Shown here: one piece after another, positions 16,658 to 25,326 of the stretch
Numbering within the stretch: the first letter of the stretch is position 1
How the letters are laid out: each line of letters starts with the position of its first letter
The notes under the pieces: generated by a model
Seen by the model: the letters and a program-made list of their open reading frames with translations, nothing else
What the model was told of the DNA's origin: nothing
Databases searched by the model: none
Source: UMGS1124 sp045541255
GTDB taxonomy: Bacteria > Bacillota_I > Bacilli_A > RF39 > UBA660
NCBI GenBank assembly: GCA_045541255.1
Contig: JAZQIU010000045.1
Coordinates: 3,580 to 67,579 of the forward strand
Reading direction: 5' to 3'
Length of the DNA: 64,000 nt
Made by a program: the position numbers and the translations under genes

Positions 16658-17284
16658 ATGAAAGAGGTATATGTTCCTGAAAAATTTAATTTGGCTGATA
16701 ATGTTGAAAAAATACAAGGAAAAATCAATATAAAGGATTTTTTGAAAAAGAGATTTCCAGAATGTTTAGGTATAATTATAGGAACAGCTATATCAACGTT
16801 TTTTACTAAAGGGCTAAATGTAATGGGAGTATTGGTTTTTGGTACTTACGAAGGGTTTATATTATTAAGTGAAAGATATAAGAATCGTGAAATTGCTAAG
16901 CAAAGTTTAAAACATAGTATGCTTGTAGATGGATATACAGATTTAATAGATGATTTAGATTCAAGGGATTTGAAAAATGCTGTTATACATTCTAGAAAGC
17001 CCAAATATGATAAATGGTGGCTTTTAGATGGGAAAGGTAGAGTAGACAATAAAAAAGTTGTATCTTATATTGCTATTCCTAAAAAGCATAAGTTAATAGT
17101 TTTTAAACAAATATTAAATCAATATAAATATGAAAATAAAGAAATGAAGGATGCTATGGATGCTCAAATATTTTTATTAGAGGAAGAGGATTTAATAAAA
17201 GGTGGAATTATAACTGAAGATGGGTATTTAAATGAGCAAAATCCATTAGGAAAAAAATTAATAAATTCTAATTTTTATAGATAA
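16658..17284 (+). CDS. hypothetical protein with one membrane-associated segment
   Basis: A 208-residue protein behind a strong GGGGGG ribosome site. A basic stretch (KDFLKKRFPE) leads into one moderately hydrophobic region (about residues 36-70, GIIIGTAISTFF...VMGVLVFGTYEGF), which may cross or dip into the membrane. The remainder is charged, with KPKYDKWWLLDGKGRVDNKK near 115-134 and two predicted helices. It has its own promoter. No family recognised. Confidence 0.65.
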   Translation: MKEVYVPEKFNLADNVEKIQGKINIKDFLKKRFPECLGIIIGTAISTFFTKGLNVMGVLVFGTYEGFILLSERYKNREIAKQSLKHSMLVDGYTDLIDDLDSRDLKNAVIHSRKPKYDKWWLLDGKGRVDNKKVVSYIAIPKKHKLIVFKQILNQYKYENKEMKDAMDAQIFLLEEEDLIKGGIITEDGYLNEQNPLGKKLINSNFYR

Positions 17285-17312
17285 GTCAAGAAAAAATTAT
17301 TTAACTTAATAG

Positions 17313-17341
17313 TTTACAATAATTTTTTTTTTTGCTATAAT
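17313..17341 (+). promoter_or_regulatory. promoter of the coiled-coil gene pair
   Basis: TTTACA (17313-17318), 17-base spacer, TATAAT (17336-17341). Confidence 0.65.
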
Positions 17342-17368
17342 TTTTTATAGAATAGGAAGGTTGTTATT

Positions 17369-19030
17369 ATGGATAGTTTGATCAAGGAAATAAATGCTAA
17401 TTTAAAAACTATAATTGATACTACAAAAGAAAATTTGGATAATTCTATCTCGACTTTAGATAATATTCAAATACAAATGGATAAGAAAGTAGAGGAAGCT
17501 AAAAAGTATAAAATACAAGTAGATACTGCTAAAGATAAAATAAAAGAATTAGAAGCAGATAATAAATCTTTAGAACTTTCTTTGAATGAATTAAGTGAGA
17601 GATATGGAAAATTAAATCTAGTATCAGTAGTTGAAGCAGGTAATCGTGAAATAAAACTTAAGATTAATGACAACTTAAAAGAGATTAATAAACAAAAAGA
17701 ACATATTGCAGAACTAACAAATAAAGCAAGAACAATAAAAGATTTATTGATAAATTTAAAAAAAGATAAAACTATAAAAGAAGAAAGATTAGAAAAATTA
17801 AAAGTTGTTTATAGTTATTATAATGAAAGATTAAATGAAATAATTGATTATGCTTTTGATCACGCTGAAAATTTGATGGATTATAGAAGTAACATATCTT
17901 TTGTAGATTATGATGAAGAAGAATCAGAATCTACAGGAGAAGCAAAATCTATCGAATTAGAAAATACTATGGTATTTGATGAAATAGCTAATATTGATGA
18001 AAATAAAAATTTTAAAGATGAAATGACATTTATAAGTAATCAAATAGATGAAGAAATTAATAATGAACATAATGATATAAATGAAATTATTAAAAAAAGT
18101 TTAGAAGAATTTGAAAATAGAAATAAAGTAGAAATTACTGATGAAACATTACTTGAAGAAGAAAAAGAAGTTAAATTAGAAGAAGATACTCAAGTTTTTG
18201 ATACAATTATAAATGATAATTTTGAGGATATAATTGTGGATGAAAATCCTGTTGAAGAAGAAATAAAAGAAGATGCTGAAGAAAATAGTGAAGAAGAGAT
18301 ATCTTTGTTGAATACTGATTTAGGAACTGATATATCTAATGCCAATGATGCAGATATTGTAAGTGTAGATGAAGATAAATTTTTAGATGAAGAAAATGAA
18401 AATAGAATAAATAAAATAAATGATTTGTTTTCAAATTTTGAAAATACCAATTTAATACCAACTGGAGAAATTAGACCTATATCAAATATAGAAACTAAGA
18501 TAGATAATGCTTATATGGATGTTTTTGGACAACCTTTAGATTCTGATGATTTGAATAAAAAAGATCCAACTTTAACTGATATATTTGGTAATCCAATAAA
18601 AAGAGAAGAATTAAGTGAAGATGTTAAGATTAGTAAAAAAATAGAAGATTTATTTGTAGAAAATGGCATTGATTTTAATAAATTTAAAGAAGATGAAAAG
18701 AATTATTTAAAAGAAATATATGATGAAGAAAAATTTATTAATGTTTTAGAAACATTAAAGAGAAATAAAATAAATTTAGATAATATATATAATGCTTTTA
18801 ATATATTTGGAGAAATAAGTGCTAATGAATTAGAAAATTTAATTAATAAATTGCTTAATGTAGGACAAAGTGTAGAGGCTATAGGTGTGGTTTTGGAAAA
18901 GTTACCAAAAGTTAAAAAATATAATTTAGATGATGCTATTATGAGTTATGGTGATTATGTTAAAGATATTGATATAAGTGAACTTATAATTAAAGCTAAA
19001 GAATTATATAAAAATGGAGGTAATAATTAA
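17369..19030 (+). CDS. large acidic coiled-coil protein, unknown
   Basis: A 553-residue soluble protein with three parts: an N-terminal coiled coil (about residues 1-170, heptad-like Leu/Ile with Lys/Glu), a very acidic low-complexity middle (about 180-380, Glu/Asp rich) and a compact C-terminal region (about 385-553) containing 'DIFGNPIKREELSEDVKI' and Leu/Asn-rich helices. A short duplicated element is visible: MDVFGQPLDSDDLN and TDIFGNPIKREELS. No enzyme motif. The stop codon overlaps the next start (TAATG), so the two products are probably made in fixed ratio. Confidence 0.7.
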   Translation: MDSLIKEINANLKTIIDTTKENLDNSISTLDNIQIQMDKKVEEAKKYKIQVDTAKDKIKELEADNKSLELSLNELSERYGKLNLVSVVEAGNREIKLKINDNLKEINKQKEHIAELTNKARTIKDLLINLKKDKTIKEERLEKLKVVYSYYNERLNEIIDYAFDHAENLMDYRSNISFVDYDEEESESTGEAKSIELENTMVFDEIANIDENKNFKDEMTFISNQIDEEINNEHNDINEIIKKSLEEFENRNKVEITDETLLEEEKEVKLEEDTQVFDTIINDNFEDIIVDENPVEEEIKEDAEENSEEEISLLNTDLGTDISNANDADIVSVDEDKFLDEENENRINKINDLFSNFENTNLIPTGEIRPISNIETKIDNAYMDVFGQPLDSDDLNKKDPTLTDIFGNPIKREELSEDVKISKKIEDLFVENGIDFNKFKEDEKNYLKEIYDEEKFINVLETLKRNKINLDNIYNAFNIFGEISANELENLINKLLNVGQSVEAIGVVLEKLPKVKKYNLDDAIMSYGDYVKDIDISELIIKAKELYKNGGNN

Positions 19031-19317
19031 TGGAATATTTGTTTGATTTAGGCTTTTCTTTAGAAGAAGTTAATAATATTAAAAATAAATATAAAAATAA
19101 TGAAATTGAAAAGTTAGAGTTTTTTCCAAGACTAGTTAAAGAAAATTATAATTATTTAAAATCTTATGGTATAAAAAATATTAAAGAATGTTTTATAAAT
19201 CACATAAATATGTTTTTTATGAATCCAGATAAATTTAGAAGTATATTTAATAAATATGATAGAGCTGATTTAGTAAGATGTATTGAAAAAAATGATGCTG
19301 TATTAGAGAAATTGTAA
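19030..19317 (+). CDS. small helical protein coupled to the coiled-coil gene
   Basis: A 95-residue, mostly helical charged protein starting inside the stop of the previous gene (TAATG). Its content (LGFSLEEVNNIKNKYKN, then LKSYGIKNIKECF) resembles the helical C-terminal region of its neighbour, so it may be a partner or a split-off domain. No family recognised. Confidence 0.65.
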   Translation: MEYLFDLGFSLEEVNNIKNKYKNNEIEKLEFFPRLVKENYNYLKSYGIKNIKECFINHINMFFMNPDKFRSIFNKYDRADLVRCIEKNDAVLEKL

Positions 19318-19348
19318 AGAAATGTATATTAATTATATTTCTTTTTTT
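19316..19348 (+). terminator. terminator after 19030-19317
   Basis: AAAGAAAT (19316-19323) pairs with ATTTCTTT (19337-19344) around an AT loop; T run follows. Confidence 0.7.
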
Positions 19349-19417
19349 CTTTTGAAAAAAATTGTAGAATATTGTGATATAATTATTATGAATAATTATG
19401 GTAGTGGAGGTGTTAAT

Positions 19418-21157
19418 ATGAAATTAATAAAGAATATAATTTTAATTTTTATATTAAATTTTATATTTATTTTAAATGTTAATGCTGAAACTGGTTATGT
19501 TACAGATAGTACTGGTGCTAATATGAGAGATAAACCTAGTACTAAAAATAGTAATGTTTTAATAGAAATTCCTTATAATGCTGAATTTTATATAAGTGAT
19601 ATAAATGCTGGGACTGGTAATGGGTGTAGTAAAACATGGTATTATGTGTATTATGGAAATAATTATGGTTATGTTTGTTCTAATTTAGTAAGAATTGTTG
19701 GAGAAACTGTTACTACTTATGGTAGACCTTGGACTAGTCCTAAAAAAGCGATAGTAGGTGGAGCTGAATATATTAGTAAAGGATATATTGCTAAGGGACA
19801 ATATACTTCATATTTGAAGAAGTTTAATGTTAATCCTAATGGGTATTATCCTGTTTATAATCATCAATATATGGCTAATTTACGTGCGCCTATGAGTGAA
19901 GCAAGTACGACTTATAATTCAATGAAAGATAATGGTTTATTAGATAATGCTTTAAATTTTGTTATACCAGAATTTACTAATATGCCTGAAACCACATATA
20001 ATCAAAATATAAAAAATACTGAAAGACAAATTGCAGATATACAAGATGAGGCTTTTGAAATAAGTATTCAAGAATTTCATGATAGTTATAAACCTTATTT
20101 AAGATATTTACATACGATTCATCCTAATTGGACGTTTACAGTTTTAAAAACTAATTTAGATTTTGAAGCAAGTTATTTAAGTGAAAAAGCAGTTAGTAGT
20201 ATTGAAATAAGTTCTGGTTTTTGTGAACAAGACCCTTACTATGTAACTGAAAGTGGTTGGTGTATTGGGAATGAAGCATCTACTAAATTTTTCTTAGATC
20301 CTAGAAATTTCTTAAGTGAAAAATATATATTTATGTTTGAAAATTTGGGGTTTAGTGAATTGTATAATGAGTCTGTAGTTCAAAGTGTAATTAATAATAC
20401 TTTTATGAGTGGTATATCAGTTTTAGATAACCAATCATATGCTAGTATTTTTGTAGAAGCTGGTAGAAATGCAAATATATCTCCATTATATTTAGCAAGT
20501 TTAGCAAGACAAGAGAGCGGTACAAAAGAAAGTAGTACAACGAGTGGTGCCGAATTTACTTATGATGGTTATACATATAAAGGAGTATATAATTTCTTTA
20601 ATATAGGTGCTAGTAGTAGTGCATCAAATCCTGCAAAGGCGGGGCTAGTATGGGCCAATGGTGGAAAAGGAGCAAATGGTGCAGTTAGCAACAATAATAT
20701 AGGTAATGGTGGCAATAATAATCCTACTAATGTAAGTAATGATTTTATATCAATGTTACAAGTGAGTAAAACAGGGGATTATTTAAAAGGATATAGTTTA
20801 GGAACAACAGTTAGTGAAATTAAATCTAAAGTTGGAACTATTGCTAATGTTGTTATAAAAGATTCTAATGGAAATATTAAAAGCGATTTAGATGCTATTG
20901 GTACTGGTTATATTATAGATATAAGTAATAGTGCTGGAAGTAATTCATATACTTATGTTATGTATGGGGATGTAAGTGGAGATGGAGAAATAAATTCAGC
21001 TGATTTACTTAAAATAAGGCAATATTTATTAGGTCAAATAAATTTAGATGGAGCTTTCAAAACTAGTGCTTATATAAGTGGAGATGGAGAAATAAATTCA
21101 GCTGATTTATTAAAGTTAAGACAACATTTATTAGGAACAAGTTTTATTAGTCAATAG
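19418..21157 (+). CDS. secreted glucosaminidase-type autolysin with SH3 and dockerin domains
   Basis: A 579-residue exported peptidoglycan hydrolase. Signal peptide about residues 1-24 ending NVNA; bacterial SH3 domain about 26-85 (GANMRDKPSTKNSNVL); middle region similar to N-acetylglucosaminidases of the LytD type, with RQESGTKE near 363-370 (catalytic Glu candidate) and YNFFNIGASSS near 390; two calcium-binding dockerin repeats at the end (GDGEINSADLLKIRQYLLG and GDGEINSADLLKLRQHLLG). Dockerins dock to cohesin-type receptors, so the enzyme may be held on the surface by a partner; the next gene is a candidate. Start at ATG 19418 follows GGAGGTG. Confidence 0.82.
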   Translation: MKLIKNIILIFILNFIFILNVNAETGYVTDSTGANMRDKPSTKNSNVLIEIPYNAEFYISDINAGTGNGCSKTWYYVYYGNNYGYVCSNLVRIVGETVTTYGRPWTSPKKAIVGGAEYISKGYIAKGQYTSYLKKFNVNPNGYYPVYNHQYMANLRAPMSEASTTYNSMKDNGLLDNALNFVIPEFTNMPETTYNQNIKNTERQIADIQDEAFEISIQEFHDSYKPYLRYLHTIHPNWTFTVLKTNLDFEASYLSEKAVSSIEISSGFCEQDPYYVTESGWCIGNEASTKFFLDPRNFLSEKYIFMFENLGFSELYNESVVQSVINNTFMSGISVLDNQSYASIFVEAGRNANISPLYLASLARQESGTKESSTTSGAEFTYDGYTYKGVYNFFNIGASSSASNPAKAGLVWANGGKGANGAVSNNNIGNGGNNNPTNVSNDFISMLQVSKTGDYLKGYSLGTTVSEIKSKVGTIANVVIKDSNGNIKSDLDAIGTGYIIDISNSAGSNSYTYVMYGDVSGDGEINSADLLKIRQYLLGQINLDGAFKTSAYISGDGEINSADLLKLRQHLLGTSFISQ

Positions 21158-21169
21158 AAAGGGTAGTTT

Positions 21170-22423
21170 ATGAAAAATTTGAAAATATTTTTAGTATCTA
21201 TATTTGTATTTTTTGTAAGTTCTATTTGTGTTAGTGCAGCAGGAAGTGCAAGTATAAGTGTTAGTAAATCAACAATTGAAAATGGAAGTAAGGTTACTGC
21301 AAGTGTAACAGTAAAGAATACTGCTGCTTGGAATGTAACTATTACAAGTAGTGGTTCAACAGGTGGTTGTACACAAAAATTTGTAGGAGATTCTGGTACT
21401 GGTAATAATACTACAAAAACTTTTTCTGTAACTTGTAAATCAACTAGTACAGGAATAATAAACTTCGTAATGAGTGGAGATATTACAAGTAGTGATGGTG
21501 TTAATACTAAAATAAGTGGAAGTAAAAGTGTTACAGTAGTAACACCTCGTGAAAAATCTACAAACAATGATTTAAAAAGTTTAAGTGTTGAGGGTTATGA
21601 AATAAGTCCTGCATTTGATAAAGATGTTAATGAGTATTCAGTTAATGTACCATCTACTGTAGATAAAATTAATATAGTTGCAAAAAAGGCGGATAGTTAT
21701 TCAAGTGTAGAAGGTACGGGAGAAAAAACTGTTGAAGAAGGAGTTAACACATTTGAGATAGTTGTTACAAGCGAAACAGGAGTTAGTAATATATACAAAT
21801 TAACAGTTAATGTAGAAGATCAAAATCCTATAGAAGTAGTTATTGATGGTAAAAAATATACTGTTGTTAAAGTTGCTAAAAATTTAGAAAAACCTGAGTT
21901 ATTTGATGAAACAACAATTAAAATTGATGAGTATGAAATACCGGCTTTTAAAAATGAAGTTAGCAATTATACTTTAGTGGGTTTAAAAGATGAAGCTGGT
22001 AATATTGGTTTATATATATATGATAAAGGTGAATATATTAAATATAATGCTTTTGTATCAGATAAGTTATCTATAATATTTTTAGAAATAGATAAGGTTC
22101 CTACTAATTATAAAAAAACTACAGTAAGTATAAACGATCAAAAAGTAGTAGGTTACAGAGTTAGTGATGATAGTAGATTATTGGTATATGGTGTTAATTT
22201 AGCAACTGGTAAAAAGAATTATTATACTTATGATAATAATGAAAAAACTTTGCAAATATTTGATTTAGATAATTATGAAAAAAATATTAAAGAAAGTAAA
22301 AATAATCAATATATGGTTTATGGTTTATCTATAGCTTGTGTATTTTCGTTTATATTGATGATATTGTTTATGATAAAATCTAGTAAATTAAAAAAATTAG
22401 TTAATTTAAAAGGTGATAAATAA
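21170..22423 (+). CDS. surface protein with Ig-like/cohesin-like and cadherin-like beta-sandwich domains
   Basis: A 417-residue membrane-anchored protein. Signal peptide (about 1-24, ending SAA); a beta-rich first domain (about 25-125, opening GSASISVSKSTIENGSK, with a cysteine pair) resembling Ig-like or cohesin-type modules; a cadherin-like beta-sandwich domain (about 128-220, NNDLKSLSVEGYEISPAF then NEYSVNVP); an additional domain; and a C-terminal membrane helix with a basic tail. It lies 12 bases after a dockerin-bearing autolysin, so a dockerin-receptor role is plausible but not shown. Confidence 0.72.
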   Translation: MKNLKIFLVSIFVFFVSSICVSAAGSASISVSKSTIENGSKVTASVTVKNTAAWNVTITSSGSTGGCTQKFVGDSGTGNNTTKTFSVTCKSTSTGIINFVMSGDITSSDGVNTKISGSKSVTVVTPREKSTNNDLKSLSVEGYEISPAFDKDVNEYSVNVPSTVDKINIVAKKADSYSSVEGTGEKTVEEGVNTFEIVVTSETGVSNIYKLTVNVEDQNPIEVVIDGKKYTVVKVAKNLEKPELFDETTIKIDEYEIPAFKNEVSNYTLVGLKDEAGNIGLYIYDKGEYIKYNAFVSDKLSIIFLEIDKVPTNYKKTTVSINDQKVVGYRVSDDSRLLVYGVNLATGKKNYYTYDNNEKTLQIFDLDNYEKNIKESKNNQYMVYGLSIACVFSFILMILFMIKSSKLKKLVNLKGDK

Positions 22424-22435
22424 TCATCTTTTTTA
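22409..22435 (+). terminator. terminator after the surface protein gene
   Basis: AAAGGTGAT (22409-22417) pairs with ATCATCTTT (22423-22431), one G-U; T run follows. Confidence 0.7.
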
Positions 22436-22443
22436 GTTATTTA

Positions 22444-22472
22444 TTGACGAACAAAAGTACATATTATATAAT
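22444..22472 (+). promoter_or_regulatory. recX promoter
   Basis: TTGACG (22444-22449), 17-base spacer, perfect TATAAT (22467-22472). Confidence 0.75.
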
Positions 22473-22490
22473 TTTTATAAGGTGAATTTC

Positions 22491-23258
22491 ATGAAGATAG
22501 ATAAATTTAAAAAAGATAAAGGTAATACTTATAAAGTGTATTTTATAAATGATGAAACTATTTCTTTATATGATGATGTTATAGTTAAATACAATTTATT
22601 GGTAAATAAAGAAATAGATAAGAAAAAATTTGATGAAATTGTTAAATATAATGATTTTTTAGATGGTTATTATAAATCTATAAAATATATAAATAAAAAA
22701 TTAAGAACTGAGTTAGAAATAGAAAAATATTTAAAAAAACTGGATATAAAAAGTACTAACATTAAAAAAATTATTGATTTACTTTATAAGGATGGTTATT
22801 TAAATAAAGAAAATTATCTTAAGGCTTATATCAGTGATCAATATAATTTAACAATGAATGGACCTTTAAGAGTAAAAAAGGATTTAATTAATTTAGGTTA
22901 TGAATATAAAGAGTTTGAAGAATATTTATATAAATTTGAATGGAATATAAGAATAGAAAAAATTATAGATAAAAAAGTTAAATTAAATCATAAATTAAGT
23001 AATAATGCTTTAAAAACTAAAATATTAAATGATATAATAAAAATGGGTTATCAAAAAGAGGATATTGTTTATTATTTAGAAAAACTTGAGTTTGGTAATG
23101 ATGAAGAGTATTTAAAAAAAGAATTATATAAAATAAAAAACAAATATTCTAAGAAGTATGAAGGTAATGAGTTAGAATATAAAGTCATTAATTATTTATA
23201 TAAAAAGGGTTTTAATTTAGAAGATATTAAGAGGTGTTATGATGAAGACTTTTTATGA
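22491..23258 (+). CDS. recX: RecX family regulatory protein
   Basis: Modulates RecA filament growth. The 255-residue, all-helical protein carries repeated three-helix units, with the family signatures KLRTELEIEKYL (about 71-82), IIDLLYKDGYLNKENYLKAYISD (about 93-115) and GPLRVKKDLINLG (about 121-133). Start at ATG 22491 has AAGGTG seven bases ahead, better than the in-frame GTG at 22482. It overlaps the next gene by 20 bases. recA is not in the window. Confidence 0.85.
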   Translation: MKIDKFKKDKGNTYKVYFINDETISLYDDVIVKYNLLVNKEIDKKKFDEIVKYNDFLDGYYKSIKYINKKLRTELEIEKYLKKLDIKSTNIKKIIDLLYKDGYLNKENYLKAYISDQYNLTMNGPLRVKKDLINLGYEYKEFEEYLYKFEWNIRIEKIIDKKVKLNHKLSNNALKTKILNDIIKMGYQKEDIVYYLEKLEFGNDEEYLKKELYKIKNKYSKKYEGNELEYKVINYLYKKGFNLEDIKRCYDEDFL

Positions 23259-23568
23259 AAGAATGAGTAAGAACGAAAAACGTGAACTTTATAAAGAATA
23301 TAAAATTGAGAAAGCAACTTTTTCGAAAAAAATGGAAAAAATGTTTTTATTATGTTATTTAGGTATGGGATATGCGTTAATGGTATTTATTTATGATTTT
23401 TTTTATAAGAAGAGTACTGTTAGTTATATATTAGATATAATCGTTTTTGTATTTTGTTTATTAGCATTATTTAAGTTAATATCTACTAAAAAGGACTTGT
23501 TAAATAATTTTGCTTTGAAGAAAGATAAGGAAAAGAAACAAAATATTGTTAAGAAATATAAAAAATAA
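23239..23568 (+). CDS. small two-helix membrane protein
   Basis: A 109-residue protein with a basic N-terminal region, two hydrophobic helices (about residues 36-54 and 62-82) and a very basic tail. It starts within recX behind GAGGTG and ends at a bidirectional terminator. A second ATG at 23242 is equally possible. No family recognised. Confidence 0.65.
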   Translation: MMKTFYERMSKNEKRELYKEYKIEKATFSKKMEKMFLLCYLGMGYALMVFIYDFFYKKSTVSYILDIIVFVFCLLALFKLISTKKDLLNNFALKKDKEKKQNIVKKYKK

Positions 23569-23600
23569 AAAGAACTAATTTTAATTATTAGTTCTTTTAT
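23567..23600. terminator. bidirectional terminator between convergent genes
   Basis: AAAAGAACTAAT (23568-23579) pairs with ATTAGTTCTTTT (23587-23598). A and T runs on both sides let it serve the genes at 23239 (+) and 23581 (-); it overlaps the end of the latter. Confidence 0.85.
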
Positions 23601-23880
23601 CTTGTAATAGTTTTCTTTTTTGATTTTTAACTTTTTGTTTGTAGTTATTGTATAAAATAATCATTTCTACTTTTTTTGTTAAGAATCTTTTATTATCAAT
23701 ATCAAATACTTTATCTATCTTTTTTTCGATGTCACTATTTAGTACAAGGAATACGTATTTGTTATCACAATATATTTGATGGCTATTACCTCTAGTTAAT
23801 TCTATCTTTTTCCCATTTTCATATACTACATAACAAATATTTTTTCCATTTTCATTTGTAAATGTTAATTCGCATTTCAT
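23581..23880 (-). CDS. small basic hypothetical protein
   Basis: A 99-residue protein: a beta-rich first half (CELTFTNENGKNICYVVYENGKK, read in two strands) followed by a strongly basic helical tail (KQKVKNQKRKLLQDKR). Start at ATG 23880 follows GGGGGA on the minus strand; a start five codons upstream would lie inside that SD. It is downstream of prsA on the same strand and may be co-transcribed. No family recognised. Confidence 0.6.
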   Translation of the reverse strand: MKCELTFTNENGKNICYVVYENGKKIELTRGNSHQIYCDNKYVFLVLNSDIEKKIDKVFDIDNKRFLTKKVEMIILYNNYKQKVKNQKRKLLQDKRTNN

Positions 23881-23903
23881 GATTATATCCCCCAAAAACT
23901 ATT

Positions 23904-24905
23904 TTAGTTAGTAGCTGTAGTTGATGTATTGTAATAATTATATAAAGAATTTATATATTTATTATAATTGCTTTTTAGTTCACTATCTTCAATTTTCATA
24001 CCTTTATCTTTTCTTAATTCAGTTAAGGCAGTAATTGAAATAGTTCCATTAGTCTTAATTAGTTCATCAGCTAAAGTTTTGATAATTTCTTCTTTAACAT
24101 TTTCTAAAGTATCTTTATCATGTTCTTTTGTTTTTTTGATGATATGATATCCATATGATGTTTTTACTGGTTCTTTAGTATATTCATTAACTTTTAGTTT
24201 ATACGCTGCAGTTTCAAAACTACTTTCCATATCTCCTTTATTAAATTTACCTAAAGCTCCACCTTCATTTTTGTTTGAATCATCTTTTGAATATGTTTTT
24301 GCTAATTTGGCAAAATCTTCACCATTATTTAATTTTTCGATAATTTGTTCAGCTTCTTTTTTTGCTTTTGCTTCAGCTTTTTCTTTTTCATCTTCAGTAG
24401 CATCATCTTTAACATCAACAGTAATTAATATATGACTTGCTTCAATATCTCCAACTATATCACTTTCATAATAACTTTCAATTTGTTTATCAGTTATTTG
24501 TGATTTTGCATAGTCAGTAGTAGCTAAATCTCTAAAGTAATTTAATTCAATGTATTCTTTAAATTCTTTTATTGTTTGATATCCGTAATAGCTATTGATT
24601 GCGTTAAGAAGTTCTTCTTCGCTTTCATAGCTTTCTTTTAAAGCATCAATTTGTTCATCAGCATAATCCTCAGCATCTTTTATTTTATCTTTATATTCTT
24701 TGAAAAGTATTTCTTTATCTATCATATCTATTAAGATACTAACTGCATATCTATCTTTTATATTATCATAAAGATTATCAACACTAATACTTTCCATTCC
24801 TTCAAAACTTACAACTGCATCTTTACCATCACTAAGCTTAGATACTTTTCCACAACCACACATACAAAGTGCAATTAAGCTAATTAATAAAATTTTCTTT
24901 TTCAT
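23904..24905 (-). CDS. prsA: PrsA-like peptidyl-prolyl isomerase lipoprotein
   Basis: Membrane-anchored foldase for exported proteins. A signal peptide ends in a lipobox-like LCMCGCG (residues 13-19; the modified cysteine is probably 16 or 18). The central parvulin domain (about residues 150-260) is clear: EASHILITV, a GEDFAKLAKTYSKD segment, GGALGKFNKGDM and TSYGYHIIKKT. N- and C-terminal helices form the chaperone part; 333 residues is typical. Start at 24905 follows AAAGGAGG. The many secreted proteins of this genome are likely clients. Confidence 0.9.
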   Translation of the reverse strand: MKKKILLISLIALCMCGCGKVSKLSDGKDAVVSFEGMESISVDNLYDNIKDRYAVSILIDMIDKEILFKEYKDKIKDAEDYADEQIDALKESYESEEELLNAINSYYGYQTIKEFKEYIELNYFRDLATTDYAKSQITDKQIESYYESDIVGDIEASHILITVDVKDDATEDEKEKAEAKAKKEAEQIIEKLNNGEDFAKLAKTYSKDDSNKNEGGALGKFNKGDMESSFETAAYKLKVNEYTKEPVKTSYGYHIIKKTKEHDKDTLENVKEEIIKTLADELIKTNGTISITALTELRKDKGMKIEDSELKSNYNKYINSLYNYYNTSTTATN

Positions 24906-24931
24906 ATATCCTCCTTTAATTAACAATTAAT

Positions 24932-24960
24932 ATTATATCTTGATAATTTTAAAATTACAA
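24932..24960 (-). promoter_or_regulatory. prsA promoter
   Basis: On the minus strand TTGTAA (24960-24955), 17-base spacer, TATAAT (24937-24932). Confidence 0.75.
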
Positions 24961-25025
24961 TAAAATACTCACAAAAAAGTTAATTTAACCATAAAATAAA
25001 GTGAGTAATGAAAAGGAGGGGTTTT

Positions 25026-25127
25026 ATGAGCCACGGAACTTGCGGTCAAAATGGTGGTATAAGTGCTGCTGCATTTATATTAGTACTATTCATTTTATTA
25101 ATTATCATTGTAGGGGCTTTTATTTAA
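25026..25127 (+). CDS. YjcZ-like membrane micropeptide 1
   Basis: A 33-residue peptide: a Gly/Cys/His-containing head (MSHGTCGQNGG) and a C-terminal helix FILVLFILLIIIVGAFI. That helix is the hallmark of the YjcZ-type small proteins, which in Bacillus are sporulation-linked. AAAAGGAGGGG precedes the ATG. Whether this organism sporulates cannot be judged here. Too short for usual gene finders but well supported by SD and the adjacent paralogue. Confidence 0.78.
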   Translation: MSHGTCGQNGGISAAAFILVLFILLIIIVGAFI

Positions 25128-25139
25128 GGAGGGAATGCT

Positions 25140-25262
25140 ATGAATAAACCATCTTGTAATAATAATAGTACTTGCAATAATAATAGATTTGGAGACTTAT
25201 TTATTATTTTAGTTTTATTTATTTTGTTAGCTATTATTGTTAGTGCTGTGTTTACTTATTAA
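25140..25262 (+). CDS. YjcZ-like membrane micropeptide 2
   Basis: A 40-residue relative of the preceding peptide, 12 bases downstream: an Asn/Cys-rich head with two cysteines (residues 6 and 12) followed by the helix FIILVLFILLAIIVSAVF. AAGGAGGG lies seven bases before the ATG. Both heads contain cysteine, unlike ordinary YjcZ proteins as I know them. A perfect terminator begins at its stop codon, defining a two-gene transcript. Confidence 0.78.
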   Translation: MNKPSCNNNSTCNNNRFGDLFIILVLFILLAIIVSAVFTY

Positions 25263-25284
25263 AGAGGGAAACCTCTTTTTTTTT
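25261..25284 (+). terminator. terminator after the micropeptide pair
   Basis: AAAGAGG (25261-25267) with CCTCTTT (25272-25278), GAAA loop, long T run. Confidence 0.9.
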
Positions 25285-25326
25285 ATAGTTCATTATGTTA
25301 AAATTAATATGATAGAGGGTGCTAAT

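Noticed and set aside
25237..25326. Longer N-terminus of the HerA-like ATPase
   Set aside because: It would run through the stop and terminator of the micropeptide gene; the ATG at 25327 has its own SD and the domain starts there.
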